Positions 1 through 7,098 of a stretch of DNA of 10,470 nt are shown here, piece after piece. Where the stretch lies: assembly GCA_946479615.1 (NCBI GenBank), contig CAMLGR010000159.1, positions 1 to 10,470 on the forward strand, in the 5' to 3' direction. Numbering within the stretch: the first letter of the stretch is position 1; every line of letters begins with the position of its first letter. The notes under the pieces were generated by a model. It was not told where the DNA came from. It did no database searches and worked only from the letters and a program-made list of their open reading frames with translations. Origin of the DNA: an uncultured Bacteroidota bacterium. GTDB taxonomy: Bacteria; Bacteroidota; Bacteroidia; Chitinophagales; Chitinophagaceae. The position numbers were made by a program, and so were the translations under genes.

Positions 1-1617
1 ATCGGCGGCACCAATGGCACCAGCAACGGTATCATCCCTATGCTGCGTGTGTATAATGATACAGCTCGTTATGTAGACCAGGGTGGTGGCAAACGCAAAG
101 GCGCTTTTGCTGTCTATCTCGAACCATGGCATGCTGATGTGTTTGAATTTCTTGATCTCCGTAAAAATCATGGTAAAGAAGAAGCCAGGGCACGTGATCT
201 TTTCTATGCCTTATGGATCTCCGACCTTTTCATGAAGCGTGTAGAAGCCAATGAGAGCTGGTCATTGTTCTGTCCCAACGAAGCACCCGGACTGAGCGAA
301 TGCTGGGGTGAAGAATTTGAAGCCCTGTACCAAAAATATGAAGCTGCAGGTAAAGCAAGAAGAACAGTGAAAGCACAGGACCTCTGGTTTGCTATTCTCG
401 AAGCACAAATTGAAACCGGCACTCCTTATTTATTATATAAAGATGCCGCTAACAGGAAAAGCAACCAGCAAAACCTGGGTACGATCAAGAGCAGCAATCT
501 TTGTACAGAGATCATCGAATATACCAGCAAGGATGAAGTAGCAGTATGTAACCTCGCCTCGCTCGCCTTGCCAAGATTTGTAACCAATGGTACTTTCGAT
601 TTTCAGACCTTGTATGATGTAACCTACCAGGCCACGCTGAACCTGAACAAGATCATCGATTATAATTACTACCCGATCGAAGAAGCGCGTAATTCAAATA
701 TGCGTCATCGCCCGATCGGTTTAGGTGTACAGGGTCTCGCTGATACATTTATCCTTTTGCGCCTGCCATTTGAAAGCGATCTTGCAAAAATGCTCAATAA
801 GAATATTTTTGAAACGATCTATTTCGCGGCTATGACAGCCAGCAAAGACCTTGCAAAGAAAGATGGCGCTTACGAAACATTCGCCGGCTCACCCTTATCA
901 AAAGGCATTTTCCAGTTCGATATGTGGGATGTACAACCCGGTGATCGCTGGGATTGGGAAACGCTGAAAAAAGAAGTAATGGAGTTTGGTGTACGCAATT
1001 CATTGCTCGTTGCACCGATGCCAACTGCTTCCACATCGCAGATATTGGGTAATAACGAATGCTTTGAACCTTATACCAGCAATATCTATACAAGACGCGT
1101 ATTAAGCGGTGAATTTGTGATCGTCAATAAACATTTGCTGAAAGACCTGGTTAATCTCGGTCTGTGGAATAATAACATGAAAAACAGGATCATTGCCGCC
1201 AATGGTTCCGTACAAAATATACAGGAGATACCTGCTGATATCAAGGAACTGTATAAGACAGTTTGGGAGATCAAGCAGCGTAACCTGATCGATATGGCAG
1301 CCGATCGCGGCGCGTTTATCTGTCAATCGCAATCCCTGAACCTGTTCGTAGATACGCCAAGTGCTTCCAAACTGACTTCCATGCATTTTTATGGCTGGAA
1401 AAAAGGATTGAAAACAGGTATGTATTATCTCAGAACACAAGCTGCTGCACAGGCAGTTCAGTTCACTATCGAAAAACAAGGCAGTGAAGAAATGCAGCCG
1501 CTGGTTCCCACAGCCGTTGTTACTGATAATAATAATGATGGCAGCGATATCATACCAGACTTTACCGATGGCGCTACCTGCACCATGCAGGATGGTTGTA
1601 TCAGTTGCGGATCATAA
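1..1617 (+). CDS. nrdA: Ribonucleoside-diphosphate reductase, large (alpha) subunit, class Ia; 5' end outside window
   Basis: Reduces ribonucleoside diphosphates to deoxyribonucleotides in the cytoplasm, working with the radical-generating NrdB subunit (not in the window). The reading frame is open from base 1, so the N-terminus, including any ATP-cone and the first active-site cysteine, is missing; 538 residues are visible. Seen: the NLCTEI active-site motif with the thiyl-radical cysteine at 502-504 and its Asn and Glu partners; the second redox cysteine in VAVCNL at 547-549; the PMPTAST loop; the radical-transfer tyrosine pair in GMYYLRT; and a C-terminal tail ending CISCGS, the swinging thiol pair (1597-1599 and 1606-1608), with another Cys at 1579. 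From memory, long stretches match human RRM1, including the tail form CxxCGS, so this is the eukaryote-like type common in Bacteroidota. It stands alone here; a terminator follows and the next gene is convergent. Confidence 0.97.
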   Translation: MGGTNGTSNGIIPMLRVYNDTARYVDQGGGKRKGAFAVYLEPWHADVFEFLDLRKNHGKEEARARDLFYALWISDLFMKRVEANESWSLFCPNEAPGLSECWGEEFEALYQKYEAAGKARRTVKAQDLWFAILEAQIETGTPYLLYKDAANRKSNQQNLGTIKSSNLCTEIIEYTSKDEVAVCNLASLALPRFVTNGTFDFQTLYDVTYQATLNLNKIIDYNYYPIEEARNSNMRHRPIGLGVQGLADTFILLRLPFESDLAKMLNKNIFETIYFAAMTASKDLAKKDGAYETFAGSPLSKGIFQFDMWDVQPGDRWDWETLKKEVMEFGVRNSLLVAPMPTASTSQILGNNECFEPYTSNIYTRRVLSGEFVIVNKHLLKDLVNLGLWNNNMKNRIIAANGSVQNIQEIPADIKELYKTVWEIKQRNLIDMAADRGAFICQSQSLNLFVDTPSASKLTSMHFYGWKKGLKTGMYYLRTQAAAQAVQFTIEKQGSEEMQPLVPTAVVTDNNNDGSDIIPDFTDGATCTMQDGCISCGS

Positions 1618-1640
1618 ACTCACTTTCGATCTGGACGTAA

Positions 1641-1673
1641 GGGCATGCTACTTTGGTACATGCTCTTTTTTTT
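1641..1673 (+). terminator. Intrinsic terminator of nrdA
   Basis: Starts 24 bases after the nrdA stop. GGGCATG pairs with CATGCTC (one G-T wobble), extended by TA/TA around a 6-base loop with one bulged C, and is followed by eight T. An outer GGAC/GTCC pair (1633-1636 with 1674-1677) also brackets the T-run. Confidence 0.8.
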
Positions 1674-1685
1674 GTCCTTATTAAT

Positions 1686-1729
1686 AAATATAAAATGTAA
1701 AAGCTGATCAACTTTTACATTTTATATTT
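1686..1729. repeat. Perfect inverted repeat, 18-bp arms
   Basis: Arms 1686-1703 and 1712-1729 are exact reverse complements around an 8-base loop that holds TGATCA. The element is almost pure A/T and sits in the convergent gap between nrdA and the TonB receptor gene. The right arm is also the beginning of the 7-bp-period array at 1713-1754. It may act as a 3' end structure for the receptor mRNA; that role is inferred. Confidence 0.85.
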
Positions 1730-1754
1730 TACATTCTGCATTTTACATTTTAAT
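1713..1754 (-). repeat. Six-unit degenerate heptanucleotide tandem repeat
   Basis: On the plus strand the units are TTTTACA, TTTTATA, TTTTACA, TTCTGCA, TTTTACA, TTTTAAT, in exact 7-base register. The last two units lie partly inside the 3' end of the TonB receptor gene and supply its stop codon (1743-1745). The same period recurs in two other spacers of this window. Confidence 0.8.
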
Positions 1755-3920
1755 CTTAATACCCCCATTGATCACGAACCCTTCCGTATGTGTCCAGATA
1801 TCATCGAAGACAGGATTGTTGTGCGGACCATCGGCTACCGTTTTGAATTTACTTTGCCGGGTATCGGTAAAATTTTCAAAGTTGACAAAGACACTGAATT
1901 TTCTAAACGGCTTCTCCACCATAAAACCAAATTCCCAGAAATCAGCGGTCTTTGTGCCGTTGTATAAATATTGCGGGCTGGTATAATATCCTTCCAAACC
2001 GATTTTCAAAAAATCATGCTTTTCATAGATCAGCGCCGAATTGAATTTATGTTTGGGTACCAGGGGCAGGAATTGATTACCGGTCAGGTATTTTGCCTTC
2101 GTATCGGTGAGCGTATATCCCAGGAATAATTTAAAGTTATGTTTGAAGATCAATTTGGCATTGGTTTCAAATCCTTTGCTCTGTACCGGTCTGTTTGCAT
2201 TCGCAAAGAATAATTGACCGGTGCCATTATCCTGCAATACCAACGGGCGATCGATCCATGTATAGAAAAATAATTGATTGAAAGAAAAATCAAGATCAGA
2301 TCCCAATCTTGTTTTGAAATTGAGATCGGCAGTACCACCATAACTTCTTTCCGACCTGGCATTATCGATAAGCTGCACACCCTGGTACTGGATCGTCTCG
2401 GTCCTTTCCGTAAACATAGTGGGTGTCTTGTAACCCATACCTGCACCAATGCGGGAAGACAACTTATCATTATATTTTACCAGCAAGGAGACACGTGGCA
2501 GTACAAAAAATTCATTGTTGGAATAAATGGTATTGGAATAGCGCGCAAAATCCAACCGTACTCCCGTTTCCAGTTTTATCTTTTCTGAAATATCCCAGTT
2601 ATCCTGTGCATAGGCGCCGGCGGTTGTGGTGCGGGCATCCCTGTTCGCAGCGCTGCTTTTCTTTTCATTAAAATAATCATACAACACATTTGCGCCGGCA
2701 ACAATAGCATGAGATGAACGGTTGACGAGATAAGAAACATCAGTAAAACTATTATACCCGATCCCATCAAAATGATAAAGGGGAATATTGATATGCCTGT
2801 CAAAAATGGAAAAGCTTTGTTTGACAGTAAGATGCTTATCCTCACTGATTCTTCGCTGCATTTCGAATGTCGTGATATTCCGTATCGTATTATTTTCTTC
2901 AAAATACTGGTGATCACCATCGGTTTTCCCCTTGATGACCTCCACATCCCCTCCCTTGCGGTCGCTTTTGGTAAAACTATTGCCGATTATGAATGTCATA
3001 TCATCACCACTATATAAAAACAGCTTGGGATGTATGGTAAATTCAAATGATTCCGGCAACTCAGTAAAATCATCTTTATCTACATCATATAATTGCTGGT
3101 TATTTGCCATAGCCAGTAATGTATAGCCAGCCTTTTTATTTCGTCCCGAAGAAAAATAACCCAGGTTGGTTTGCCCAACATTGGATTGATTCAACAGCCA
3201 ATTATTTTCAGCATTGACACCAGGTGTTTTCGATATGAAATTCACTACACCGGCAATAGCGCCGCCACCATATAAAGTGGAAACGGGCCCTTTGATGATC
3301 TCGACCTGTTTCAGATCCAATGGCGGAATTTCCAGTACACTTAACCCGCTGGAAAAATTCCCGAAGTTGGCAAATCCATCTTTTAATAACTGCGTATAAC
3401 GGCCGTCCAGTCCCTGGATACGAATACTGGCATTGCCACTGGTCGCCGAAGTTTGTTGAACCTGTATACCGGTGCTTTCATGCAACAGCATAGATACATT
3501 TCCCGGCCGCATGTTTGCTTTCTCATCGATCTCTTCTGCTTCGATCACTTCTACGCGGGTAGGAATATTCCGGATGCTGCGGCTCGTACGGGTAGATTGC
3601 ACGATCACTTCTTCTTCCTCTTCACCAGGTTCCAGGCCGATAATAATTATACTATCTGCCGGAACGGTGGTCGAAATTTCTTTTTCTCCAAATCCTGCAT
3701 AGGAAACAGCTATTTTATATTTTCCTTTTGGCAGATCATTAAATCCAACTTTTCCCGCGCTATCGGTTATGGCATTCCTTTTCAATGCAGGTAAAGAGAC
3801 AGTAGCCGCTTCCAGCGCGGTGCCATTAGCAGCGTGAATGATTTTTATAGTAAGCGGATGTTGAGCAAAGGACACGACAGCACATAATAGTGCCATTATC
3901 AGTAACCCTGTTTTGTTCAT
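1743..3920 (-). CDS. TonB-dependent outer-membrane receptor with N-terminal CarboxypepD_reg-like domain
   Basis: Outer-membrane beta-barrel that should import a ligand using TonB energy. The chosen ATG at 3920 gives 725 residues opening with a clear signal peptide, MNKTGLLIMALLCAVVSFAQ. A longer frame begins only at a TTG (3959) and would put 13 residues ahead of that signal, so it was not used. Domains: residues about 21-100 form the carboxypeptidase-regulatory-like beta-sandwich (NGTALEAATVSLP, GKVGFNDLPKGKYKIAVSYAGF) typical of Bacteroidota receptors; then an acidic stretch and a possible TonB box near EEEEVIVQSTRTSR; the plug follows (IRIQGLDGRYTQLLKDG, VEIIKGPVSTLYGGGAIAGVVNFIS); the rest is barrel. 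It ends in Met rather than the usual aromatic residue, the last codons lying in a tandem repeat. It follows the Cys-rich gene by 43 bp, probably as one transcript. From memory the closest families are siderophore or metal-chelate receptors (FepA/FhuE-like, COG4771); the ligand is not determinable. Confidence 0.93.
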   Translation of the reverse strand: MNKTGLLIMALLCAVVSFAQHPLTIKIIHAANGTALEAATVSLPALKRNAITDSAGKVGFNDLPKGKYKIAVSYAGFGEKEISTTVPADSIIIIGLEPGEEEEEVIVQSTRTSRSIRNIPTRVEVIEAEEIDEKANMRPGNVSMLLHESTGIQVQQTSATSGNASIRIQGLDGRYTQLLKDGFANFGNFSSGLSVLEIPPLDLKQVEIIKGPVSTLYGGGAIAGVVNFISKTPGVNAENNWLLNQSNVGQTNLGYFSSGRNKKAGYTLLAMANNQQLYDVDKDDFTELPESFEFTIHPKLFLYSGDDMTFIIGNSFTKSDRKGGDVEVIKGKTDGDHQYFEENNTIRNITTFEMQRRISEDKHLTVKQSFSIFDRHINIPLYHFDGIGYNSFTDVSYLVNRSSHAIVAGANVLYDYFNEKKSSAANRDARTTTAGAYAQDNWDISEKIKLETGVRLDFARYSNTIYSNNEFFVLPRVSLLVKYNDKLSSRIGAGMGYKTPTMFTERTETIQYQGVQLIDNARSERSYGGTADLNFKTRLGSDLDFSFNQLFFYTWIDRPLVLQDNGTGQLFFANANRPVQSKGFETNAKLIFKHNFKLFLGYTLTDTKAKYLTGNQFLPLVPKHKFNSALIYEKHDFLKIGLEGYYTSPQYLYNGTKTADFWEFGFMVEKPFRKFSVFVNFENFTDTRQSKFKTVADGPHNNPVFDDIWTHTEGFVINGGIKIKM

Positions 3921-3963
3921 GGGTGATTTTTTAGTGAATGAATACAATAAATTCAACAATTCA

Positions 3964-4275
3964 TTACACTAAACGGGGAGGTTGCCAGAAATCGTAATGC
4001 ACACCGGAAACGAAGGAAGGAATAAAACTGGCATACATGCGATTAACATCGGCCATATATACATCGATGTGAATAGTAGTAACATCCAATGTAACGGAAG
4101 CACAACTTTCACAATTGAAGAACGGGGAGCAGGTGCCGCAATCTTTATCACCATTCTGATGTTTGGCTTCCTGTTGGGCAACAGGTTTTTCATCAGGACA
4201 GTTATCAAACGCACAACAGGGAACTACAGCAAGCAGTATGAAATAAAAAGCAAGTATGTAGTTTAAAAATTTCAT
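3964..4275 (-). CDS. Small secreted Cys-rich protein, DUF6660-like
   Basis: A 103-residue protein of unknown function. Residues 1-19 form a hydrophobic signal or membrane segment (MKFLNYILAFYFILLAVVP). Seven cysteines follow, at 20, 21, 26, 46, 49, 55 and 58, giving two CxxC motifs (CGTC and CESC), with acidic and His residues between. There is no good lipobox, since Pro precedes the first Cys. The C-terminus FWQPPRLV matches, from memory, the WQPPQL/I ending of the DUF6660 family of Bacteroidota, whose members also carry a CxPFCxCxCC-like centre and often sit beside TonB receptors or heavy-metal efflux genes. The ATG at 4275 is preferred; an upstream ATG at 4323 lies inside a palindrome and would put 16 charged residues before the signal. 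The stop lies 43 bp before the receptor start, so the two are probably co-transcribed. A periplasmic metal-binding or redox role is inferred from the cysteines and context. Confidence 0.75.
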   Translation of the reverse strand: MKFLNYILAFYFILLAVVPCCAFDNCPDEKPVAQQEAKHQNGDKDCGTCSPFFNCESCASVTLDVTTIHIDVYMADVNRMYASFIPSFVSGVHYDFWQPPRLV

Positions 4276-4280
4276 TGAGG

Positions 4281-4288
4281 CAAAGCTA
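4281..4288 (-). promoter_or_regulatory. Possible -7 box (TAGCTTTG) for the Cys-rich gene and receptor
   Basis: The minus strand reads TAGCTTTG, a fit to the Bacteroidota TAnnTTTG box, ending five bases before the ATG at 4275. Transcription would then begin at or very near the start codon (near-leaderless). No clear -33 TTTG is seen at the right spacing, so support is modest. Confidence 0.35.
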
Positions 4289-4300
4289 ATACATTTTATT

Positions 4301-4394
4301 TTTCTCTTACCACATAGGATCATAGGAATATAGGTTTCACATAGACATGCCTATGTGTATTTCTATGTTTCTATGATCCTATGTGGTAAAGAAA
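4301..4394. repeat. 94-bp near-perfect palindrome between regulator and Cys-rich gene
   Basis: Outer arms 4307-4325 and 4371-4389 are exact 19-bp reverse complements; five further pairs outside (4301-4305 with 4390-4394) follow after one bulged C at 4306. Inward, 4326-4334 pairs with 4362-4370 using three G-T wobbles in the plus-strand reading, and 4338-4344 (CACATAG) pairs with 4351-4357 (CTATGTG) around the loop ACATGC. Much of it is built from 8-base units beginning CTATG (4363, 4371, 4379) and their reverse complements. It ends one base before the regulator stop codon. No T-run follows on either side, so it is not a classical terminator. Role unknown: mRNA end structure, dispersed intergenic repeat or regulator-binding site are all possible. 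Confidence 0.9.
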
Positions 4395-5339
4395 TCAGCG
4401 AAGTAATAATTCACAAGGCTTCAATCCTGTATGTTTCTTGAAGGCGGTAGAAAAATGCGAGATGGAAGAATAGCCGAGCAGCAGGGAAACTTCTGTTACA
4501 CTCAATCCTTTTTCATATAAAAGATATTTCGCATGCTCCATACGCTGGCTCTGGTAAAAATCGAATATCGTGGTACCGAACATTTCTTTGAACCCTTTTT
4601 TCAGGTAACATTCATTCATCGCCACTTTACGGCTCAGTTCTTTGATCGTGATCGGTTCGCCGATATGCTGGATCAATATCTCTCTTGCCTTGATGATCTT
4701 TTCGCGGTCGGCTTCATTTGCCAGGAACTTGCAGTTGATCGTATCGATCTCCTTTTCTCCAACCATGCAATCCATGCTATGAAGCAACAGCATCTGGATC
4801 TGCGCATTGATAAAAATATTACCAAGCGTATCGGTATAATTATTATTCAGCATGGCTTCCAGTACCATTCTCGATTTGCCACAGAGCGGCAATATCTTGG
4901 TAAAAGAAGATCGTTTGGTAAAACTTAATACTTCATCACTCAATACGGCATCACTGGTATGACGTGGTTTTACAAATTGTGATAACTGTGCCGGTGTAAA
5001 ACGGAAGCTCAGCATATCCACGCTCTCTTCTTTTTCCAAACAATCCTTTGAGAGGTTCATCCGGCATTTAGTGCACTCCATATTTTTCTGGCGGCAATAC
5101 ACGTTTCCACTTACACAAAATTTCAGTTCAAGATAACTGTCCCCGTCTTTTTCTTTTTCGTAATGATAAACCAGTATACCTGTGTCCTCAAAACTGGATT
5201 GCACATTACGGCGATAACGGCGAATGAGATATTGTACAGAACCCGGCGCCTGTTGTTCCCGTTCATGCAAAAGCGTAAGCTGCTCCTGCATGGGTGCTTG
5301 CTTATAAGCTAATGTCATAATATCGGGGGCTGTGTGCAT
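4395..5339 (-). CDS. AraC-family transcriptional regulator with five-cysteine N-terminal cluster
   Basis: A 314-residue DNA-binding regulator. The C-terminal 100 residues hold the two helix-turn-helix units of AraC/XylS proteins: the first around ITIKELSRKVAMNECYLKKGF, the second around LSVTEVSLLLGYSSISHFS, then FKKHTGLKPCELL. The N-terminal sensor domain has the sequence ELKFCVSGNVYC and cysteines at residues 75, 82, 89, 92 and 100 (C-x6-C-x6-C-x2-C-x7-C), which could hold a metal, a cluster or a redox disulfide; this is inferred. The overall form recalls PchR/YbtA-type regulators of metal-uptake receptors, and the two genes downstream on the same strand are a Cys-rich secreted protein and a TonB receptor, their likely targets. 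The first ATG (5339) is used here, but a second at 5318 would leave a more normal leader after the TAAATTTG box at 5347-5354. Divergent from lpxA. Confidence 0.9.
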   Translation of the reverse strand: MHTAPDIMTLAYKQAPMQEQLTLLHEREQQAPGSVQYLIRRYRRNVQSSFEDTGILVYHYEKEKDGDSYLELKFCVSGNVYCRQKNMECTKCRMNLSKDCLEKEESVDMLSFRFTPAQLSQFVKPRHTSDAVLSDEVLSFTKRSSFTKILPLCGKSRMVLEAMLNNNYTDTLGNIFINAQIQMLLLHSMDCMVGEKEIDTINCKFLANEADREKIIKAREILIQHIGEPITIKELSRKVAMNECYLKKGFKEMFGTTIFDFYQSQRMEHAKYLLYEKGLSVTEVSLLLGYSSISHFSTAFKKHTGLKPCELLLR

Positions 5340-5346
5340 CGGACTG

Positions 5347-5354
5347 CAAATTTA
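5347..5354 (-). promoter_or_regulatory. Possible -7 box (TAAATTTG) for the AraC-type gene
   Basis: Minus-strand TAAATTTG fits TAnnTTTG. It ends 7 bases before the ATG at 5339 and 28 before the ATG at 5318, so it favours the later start or a near-leaderless message. No strong -33 element is visible. Confidence 0.4.
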
Positions 5355-5447
5355 CATCTGTAGCACCGATTTTCAGCCACCGGTTTGTCTAAAAAATGGT
5401 TTTATCGCCGATACGCTAAAAAAACTTCTGTTTTTGGCTGTAACTGT

Positions 5448-5455
5448 TACCTTTG
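5448..5455 (+). promoter_or_regulatory. Likely -7 box (TACCTTTG) for lpxA
   Basis: TACCTTTG matches TAnnTTTG and lies 42 bases before the lpxA ATG. The expected transcription start, about 5 bases downstream, falls at the first base of the hairpin at 5460. The -33 region (around 5425-5430, CTTCTG) is a poor match. Confidence 0.5.
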
Positions 5456-5459
5456 TGCG

Positions 5460-5484
5460 GTCACGTATAAAACGTGACTTTTTT
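5460..5484 (+). promoter_or_regulatory. Hairpin plus T-run in the lpxA leader
   Basis: GTCACGT (5460-5466) and ACGTGAC (5472-5478) pair perfectly around the 5-base loop ATAAA and are followed by six T (5479-5484). The shape is that of an intrinsic terminator, yet no plus-strand gene lies upstream, and it sits 13 bases before the lpxA ATG. It could attenuate lpxA, protect the 5' end of the mRNA, or be a protein-binding palindrome. Confidence 0.55.
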
Positions 5485-5497
5485 GTAAGAATTCTGC

Positions 5498-6304
5498 ATG
5501 ATTCATCCGCATACATACATTCATCCCAATGCAAGACTGGCGACTAATGTAAAAATCGATCCTTTCACCGTCATCCACCAGGATGTAGAGATCGGAGATG
5601 GTACCTGGATTGGCTCTAACGTGACAATTATGGAGGGAGCCCGGATAGGCAAGAATTGCCGGATCTTCCCAGGCGCCGTTATTGCGGCCATTCCACAGGA
5701 TTTGAAGTTTCAGGGTGAATATTCTAATGTTTTTATCGGCGATAATACTACGATACGTGAATTTGTGACCATTAACCGGGGCACCAAGGACCGGGATAAG
5801 ACCGTAATTGGTAAAAACTGCCTGATCATGGCGTATTGCCATTTTGCCCATGACTGTTTTGTGGGTGATAATTGCATTACCAGCAATAATACACAGGTAG
5901 CCGGCCACGTAACGATTGGCGATTGGGCTATTTTAGGTGGTATGTGCGCTGTGCATCAATTTGTTAAGATCGGGCAACATTCATTTGTGAGTGGTGGATC
6001 GCTGGTAGGAAAAGACGTTCCTCCCTATATCAAAGCGGCCAGGACGCCGCTCAGTTATTCCGGGGTGAATTCGATCGGCCTGAAACGGAGAGGCTTCAGC
6101 GTAGAACGTATTAACCAGATACTTGATATTTACAGGGTGCTTTACAACAAGGGCATGAATACCAGCCAGGCCGTGGAATATATTGAAGAAGAAATGCCGG
6201 CTACCGACGAACGTGATGAAATTCTGACCTTCATCCGCGAAAGCGGCCGGGGAATTATCAAACGGTTCACCAAAGGAAACGGCGATGACGATCTCCCTAT
6301 CTGA
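5498..6304 (+). CDS. lpxA: Acyl-ACP--UDP-N-acetylglucosamine O-acyltransferase
   Basis: Cytoplasmic enzyme for the first step of lipid A synthesis: transfers a hydroxyacyl chain from acyl carrier protein to the 3-OH of UDP-GlcNAc. The 268-residue length is close to the 262 of E. coli. The first 180 residues are hexapeptide repeats that form a left-handed beta-helix (IGDGTWIGSNVTI, VFIGDNTTIREFVTINRGT, VTIGDWAILGGMCAVHQFVKIG); the C-terminal helical part starts near SIGLKRRGFS. IPQDLKFQGE and the catalytic His in HFAHDC (H118, with H115 nearby) are the family hallmarks. The ATG at 5498 gives MIHPHTYIHP, a normal LpxA opening. The usual partners lpxD, lpxC or fabZ are not adjacent; lpxA has its own predicted promoter and leader hairpin and overlaps the ABC ATPase gene by 20 bp, which implies co-translation. 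Confidence 0.97.
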   Translation: MIHPHTYIHPNARLATNVKIDPFTVIHQDVEIGDGTWIGSNVTIMEGARIGKNCRIFPGAVIAAIPQDLKFQGEYSNVFIGDNTTIREFVTINRGTKDRDKTVIGKNCLIMAYCHFAHDCFVGDNCITSNNTQVAGHVTIGDWAILGGMCAVHQFVKIGQHSFVSGGSLVGKDVPPYIKAARTPLSYSGVNSIGLKRRGFSVERINQILDIYRVLYNKGMNTSQAVEYIEEEMPATDERDEILTFIRESGRGIIKRFTKGNGDDDLPI

Positions 6305-6914
6305 CGCGGGCAAACGCTTTAACCGCGAATGGATCTTCCGGCATATCAACTATACATTCGAATCAGGGAATTCCTATGCGATCATCGGACCTAACGGTTC
6401 GGGAAAGAGTACATTGCTGCAGGTGTTGAGCGGGAGTATGCATTTCAATGAAGGAAAGATACAGTGGGTGGGTGGTAATGGACAGCCGGCGACAATTGCA
6501 GCCGAGGAAGTTTATAAATATATATCCATTTGTGCACCTTATCTCGAAGTAGTGGAAGAGATGACACTGAAAGAGTTCCTGGAATTTCACCAGGGATTCA
6601 AACCCTTTTTGCAGGGAATATCTATCGAAACAATCATAGCCGCCGTTGGTCTTGAAAAAGCAGCCGATAAACAGATCCGTTATTTTTCTTCGGGGATGAA
6701 ACAACGGGTGAAACTGGCACAATGTATTTTCTCCGATACCGCCCTGGTATTACTGGATGAGCCCTGCACCAATCTCGATCTTCCGGGCATTACCCTTTAT
6801 CATCAACTGATTGATCAATATGGCAAAAACAGAACTATATTGGTAAGCAGTAATGACGAAGTGGAATATCGTTTCTGCAAAGAGAAGATCATGATCAATG
6901 ATTATAAAAAATAG
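6285..6914 (+). CDS. ABC-type ATP-binding protein lacking canonical Q- and H-loop residues
   Basis: A 209-residue stand-alone nucleotide-binding domain. Seen: Walker A GPNGSGKST (35-43), a signature-type FSSGMKQR (134-141), Walker B TALVLLDEP with Glu159, and D-loop NLD (163-165). Where the Q-loop Gln is expected the protein reads ICAPYLEV, and where the H-loop His is expected it reads VSSNDEVEY, so both switch residues appear replaced. From memory a Bacteroidota family of this form (APYLE..., SN...EY) exists, so this is probably a family trait rather than decay. There is no membrane segment and no permease gene nearby. The ATG at 6285 lies inside the end of lpxA in another frame, a typical coupled start. 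Substrate unknown; a link to envelope lipid or LPS export is only suggested by the pairing with lpxA. Confidence 0.88.
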   Translation: MTISLSDAGKRFNREWIFRHINYTFESGNSYAIIGPNGSGKSTLLQVLSGSMHFNEGKIQWVGGNGQPATIAAEEVYKYISICAPYLEVVEEMTLKEFLEFHQGFKPFLQGISIETIIAAVGLEKAADKQIRYFSSGMKQRVKLAQCIFSDTALVLLDEPCTNLDLPGITLYHQLIDQYGKNRTILVSSNDEVEYRFCKEKIMINDYKK

Positions 6915-6993
6915 ACTTCTCCTGTTTTTCAAATTCTTATGTGCATCTATGTGGCTTACCGTGGAAGGATTCGAACGTATAGATCGGATAAAA

Positions 6994-7098
6994 TAAGGGA
7001 TAAGGAACAAAAAAGTAAGGAATGAGAAAGTAACTTAACTATAGAATGCTCATCACTTTCTCATTCTTTATTCCTTATTTCAAATTTCTTATTTCTTT
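6994..7098. repeat. Inverted pair of degenerate heptanucleotide arrays at the ABC ATPase/emrB junction
   Basis: Right side, in 7-base register from 7057: TTTCTCA, TTCTTTA, TTCCTTA, TTTCAAA, TTTCTTA, TTTCTTT, the last overlapping the emrB stop codon (7097-7099). Left side, about 6994-7031, holds the matching purine-rich units (TAAGGGA, TAAGGAA and so on). Exact inverted arms are 7020-7031 with 7055-7066 (12 bp) and 7000-7007 with 7071-7078 (8 bp). T-runs follow the stem on both strands, so it may terminate both convergent genes. Confidence 0.7.

Noticed and set aside
1102..1479. Long antisense reading frame within nrdA
   Set aside because: It lies wholly opposite a strongly conserved gene, has no recognisable domain and is explained by codon bias of the sense frame.
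3921..3959. Extended receptor start at a TTG (3959)
   Set aside because: It would place 13 residues before a clear signal peptide that begins at the ATG at 3920.
4276..4323. Extended start of the Cys-rich protein at 4323
   Set aside because: That ATG is inside the 94-bp palindrome and adds a charged 16-residue leader before the signal segment; the ATG at 4275 gives the family-like MKFL opening.
4301..4394. Intrinsic terminator of the AraC-type gene
   Set aside because: The stem is far longer than usual and no T-run follows it on the minus strand.
5447..5908. 153-residue minus-strand frame opposite lpxA
   Set aside because: It covers the conserved lpxA beta-helix repeats in antisense and the promoter region; no domain signature.
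6961..6980. tRNA T-loop-like string GGATTCGAAC (GTTCGAATCC on the minus strand)
   Set aside because: The flanking bases do not form a T-stem, and no anticodon arm or acceptor stem is present; ten bases are too few to call a tRNA remnant or attachment site.
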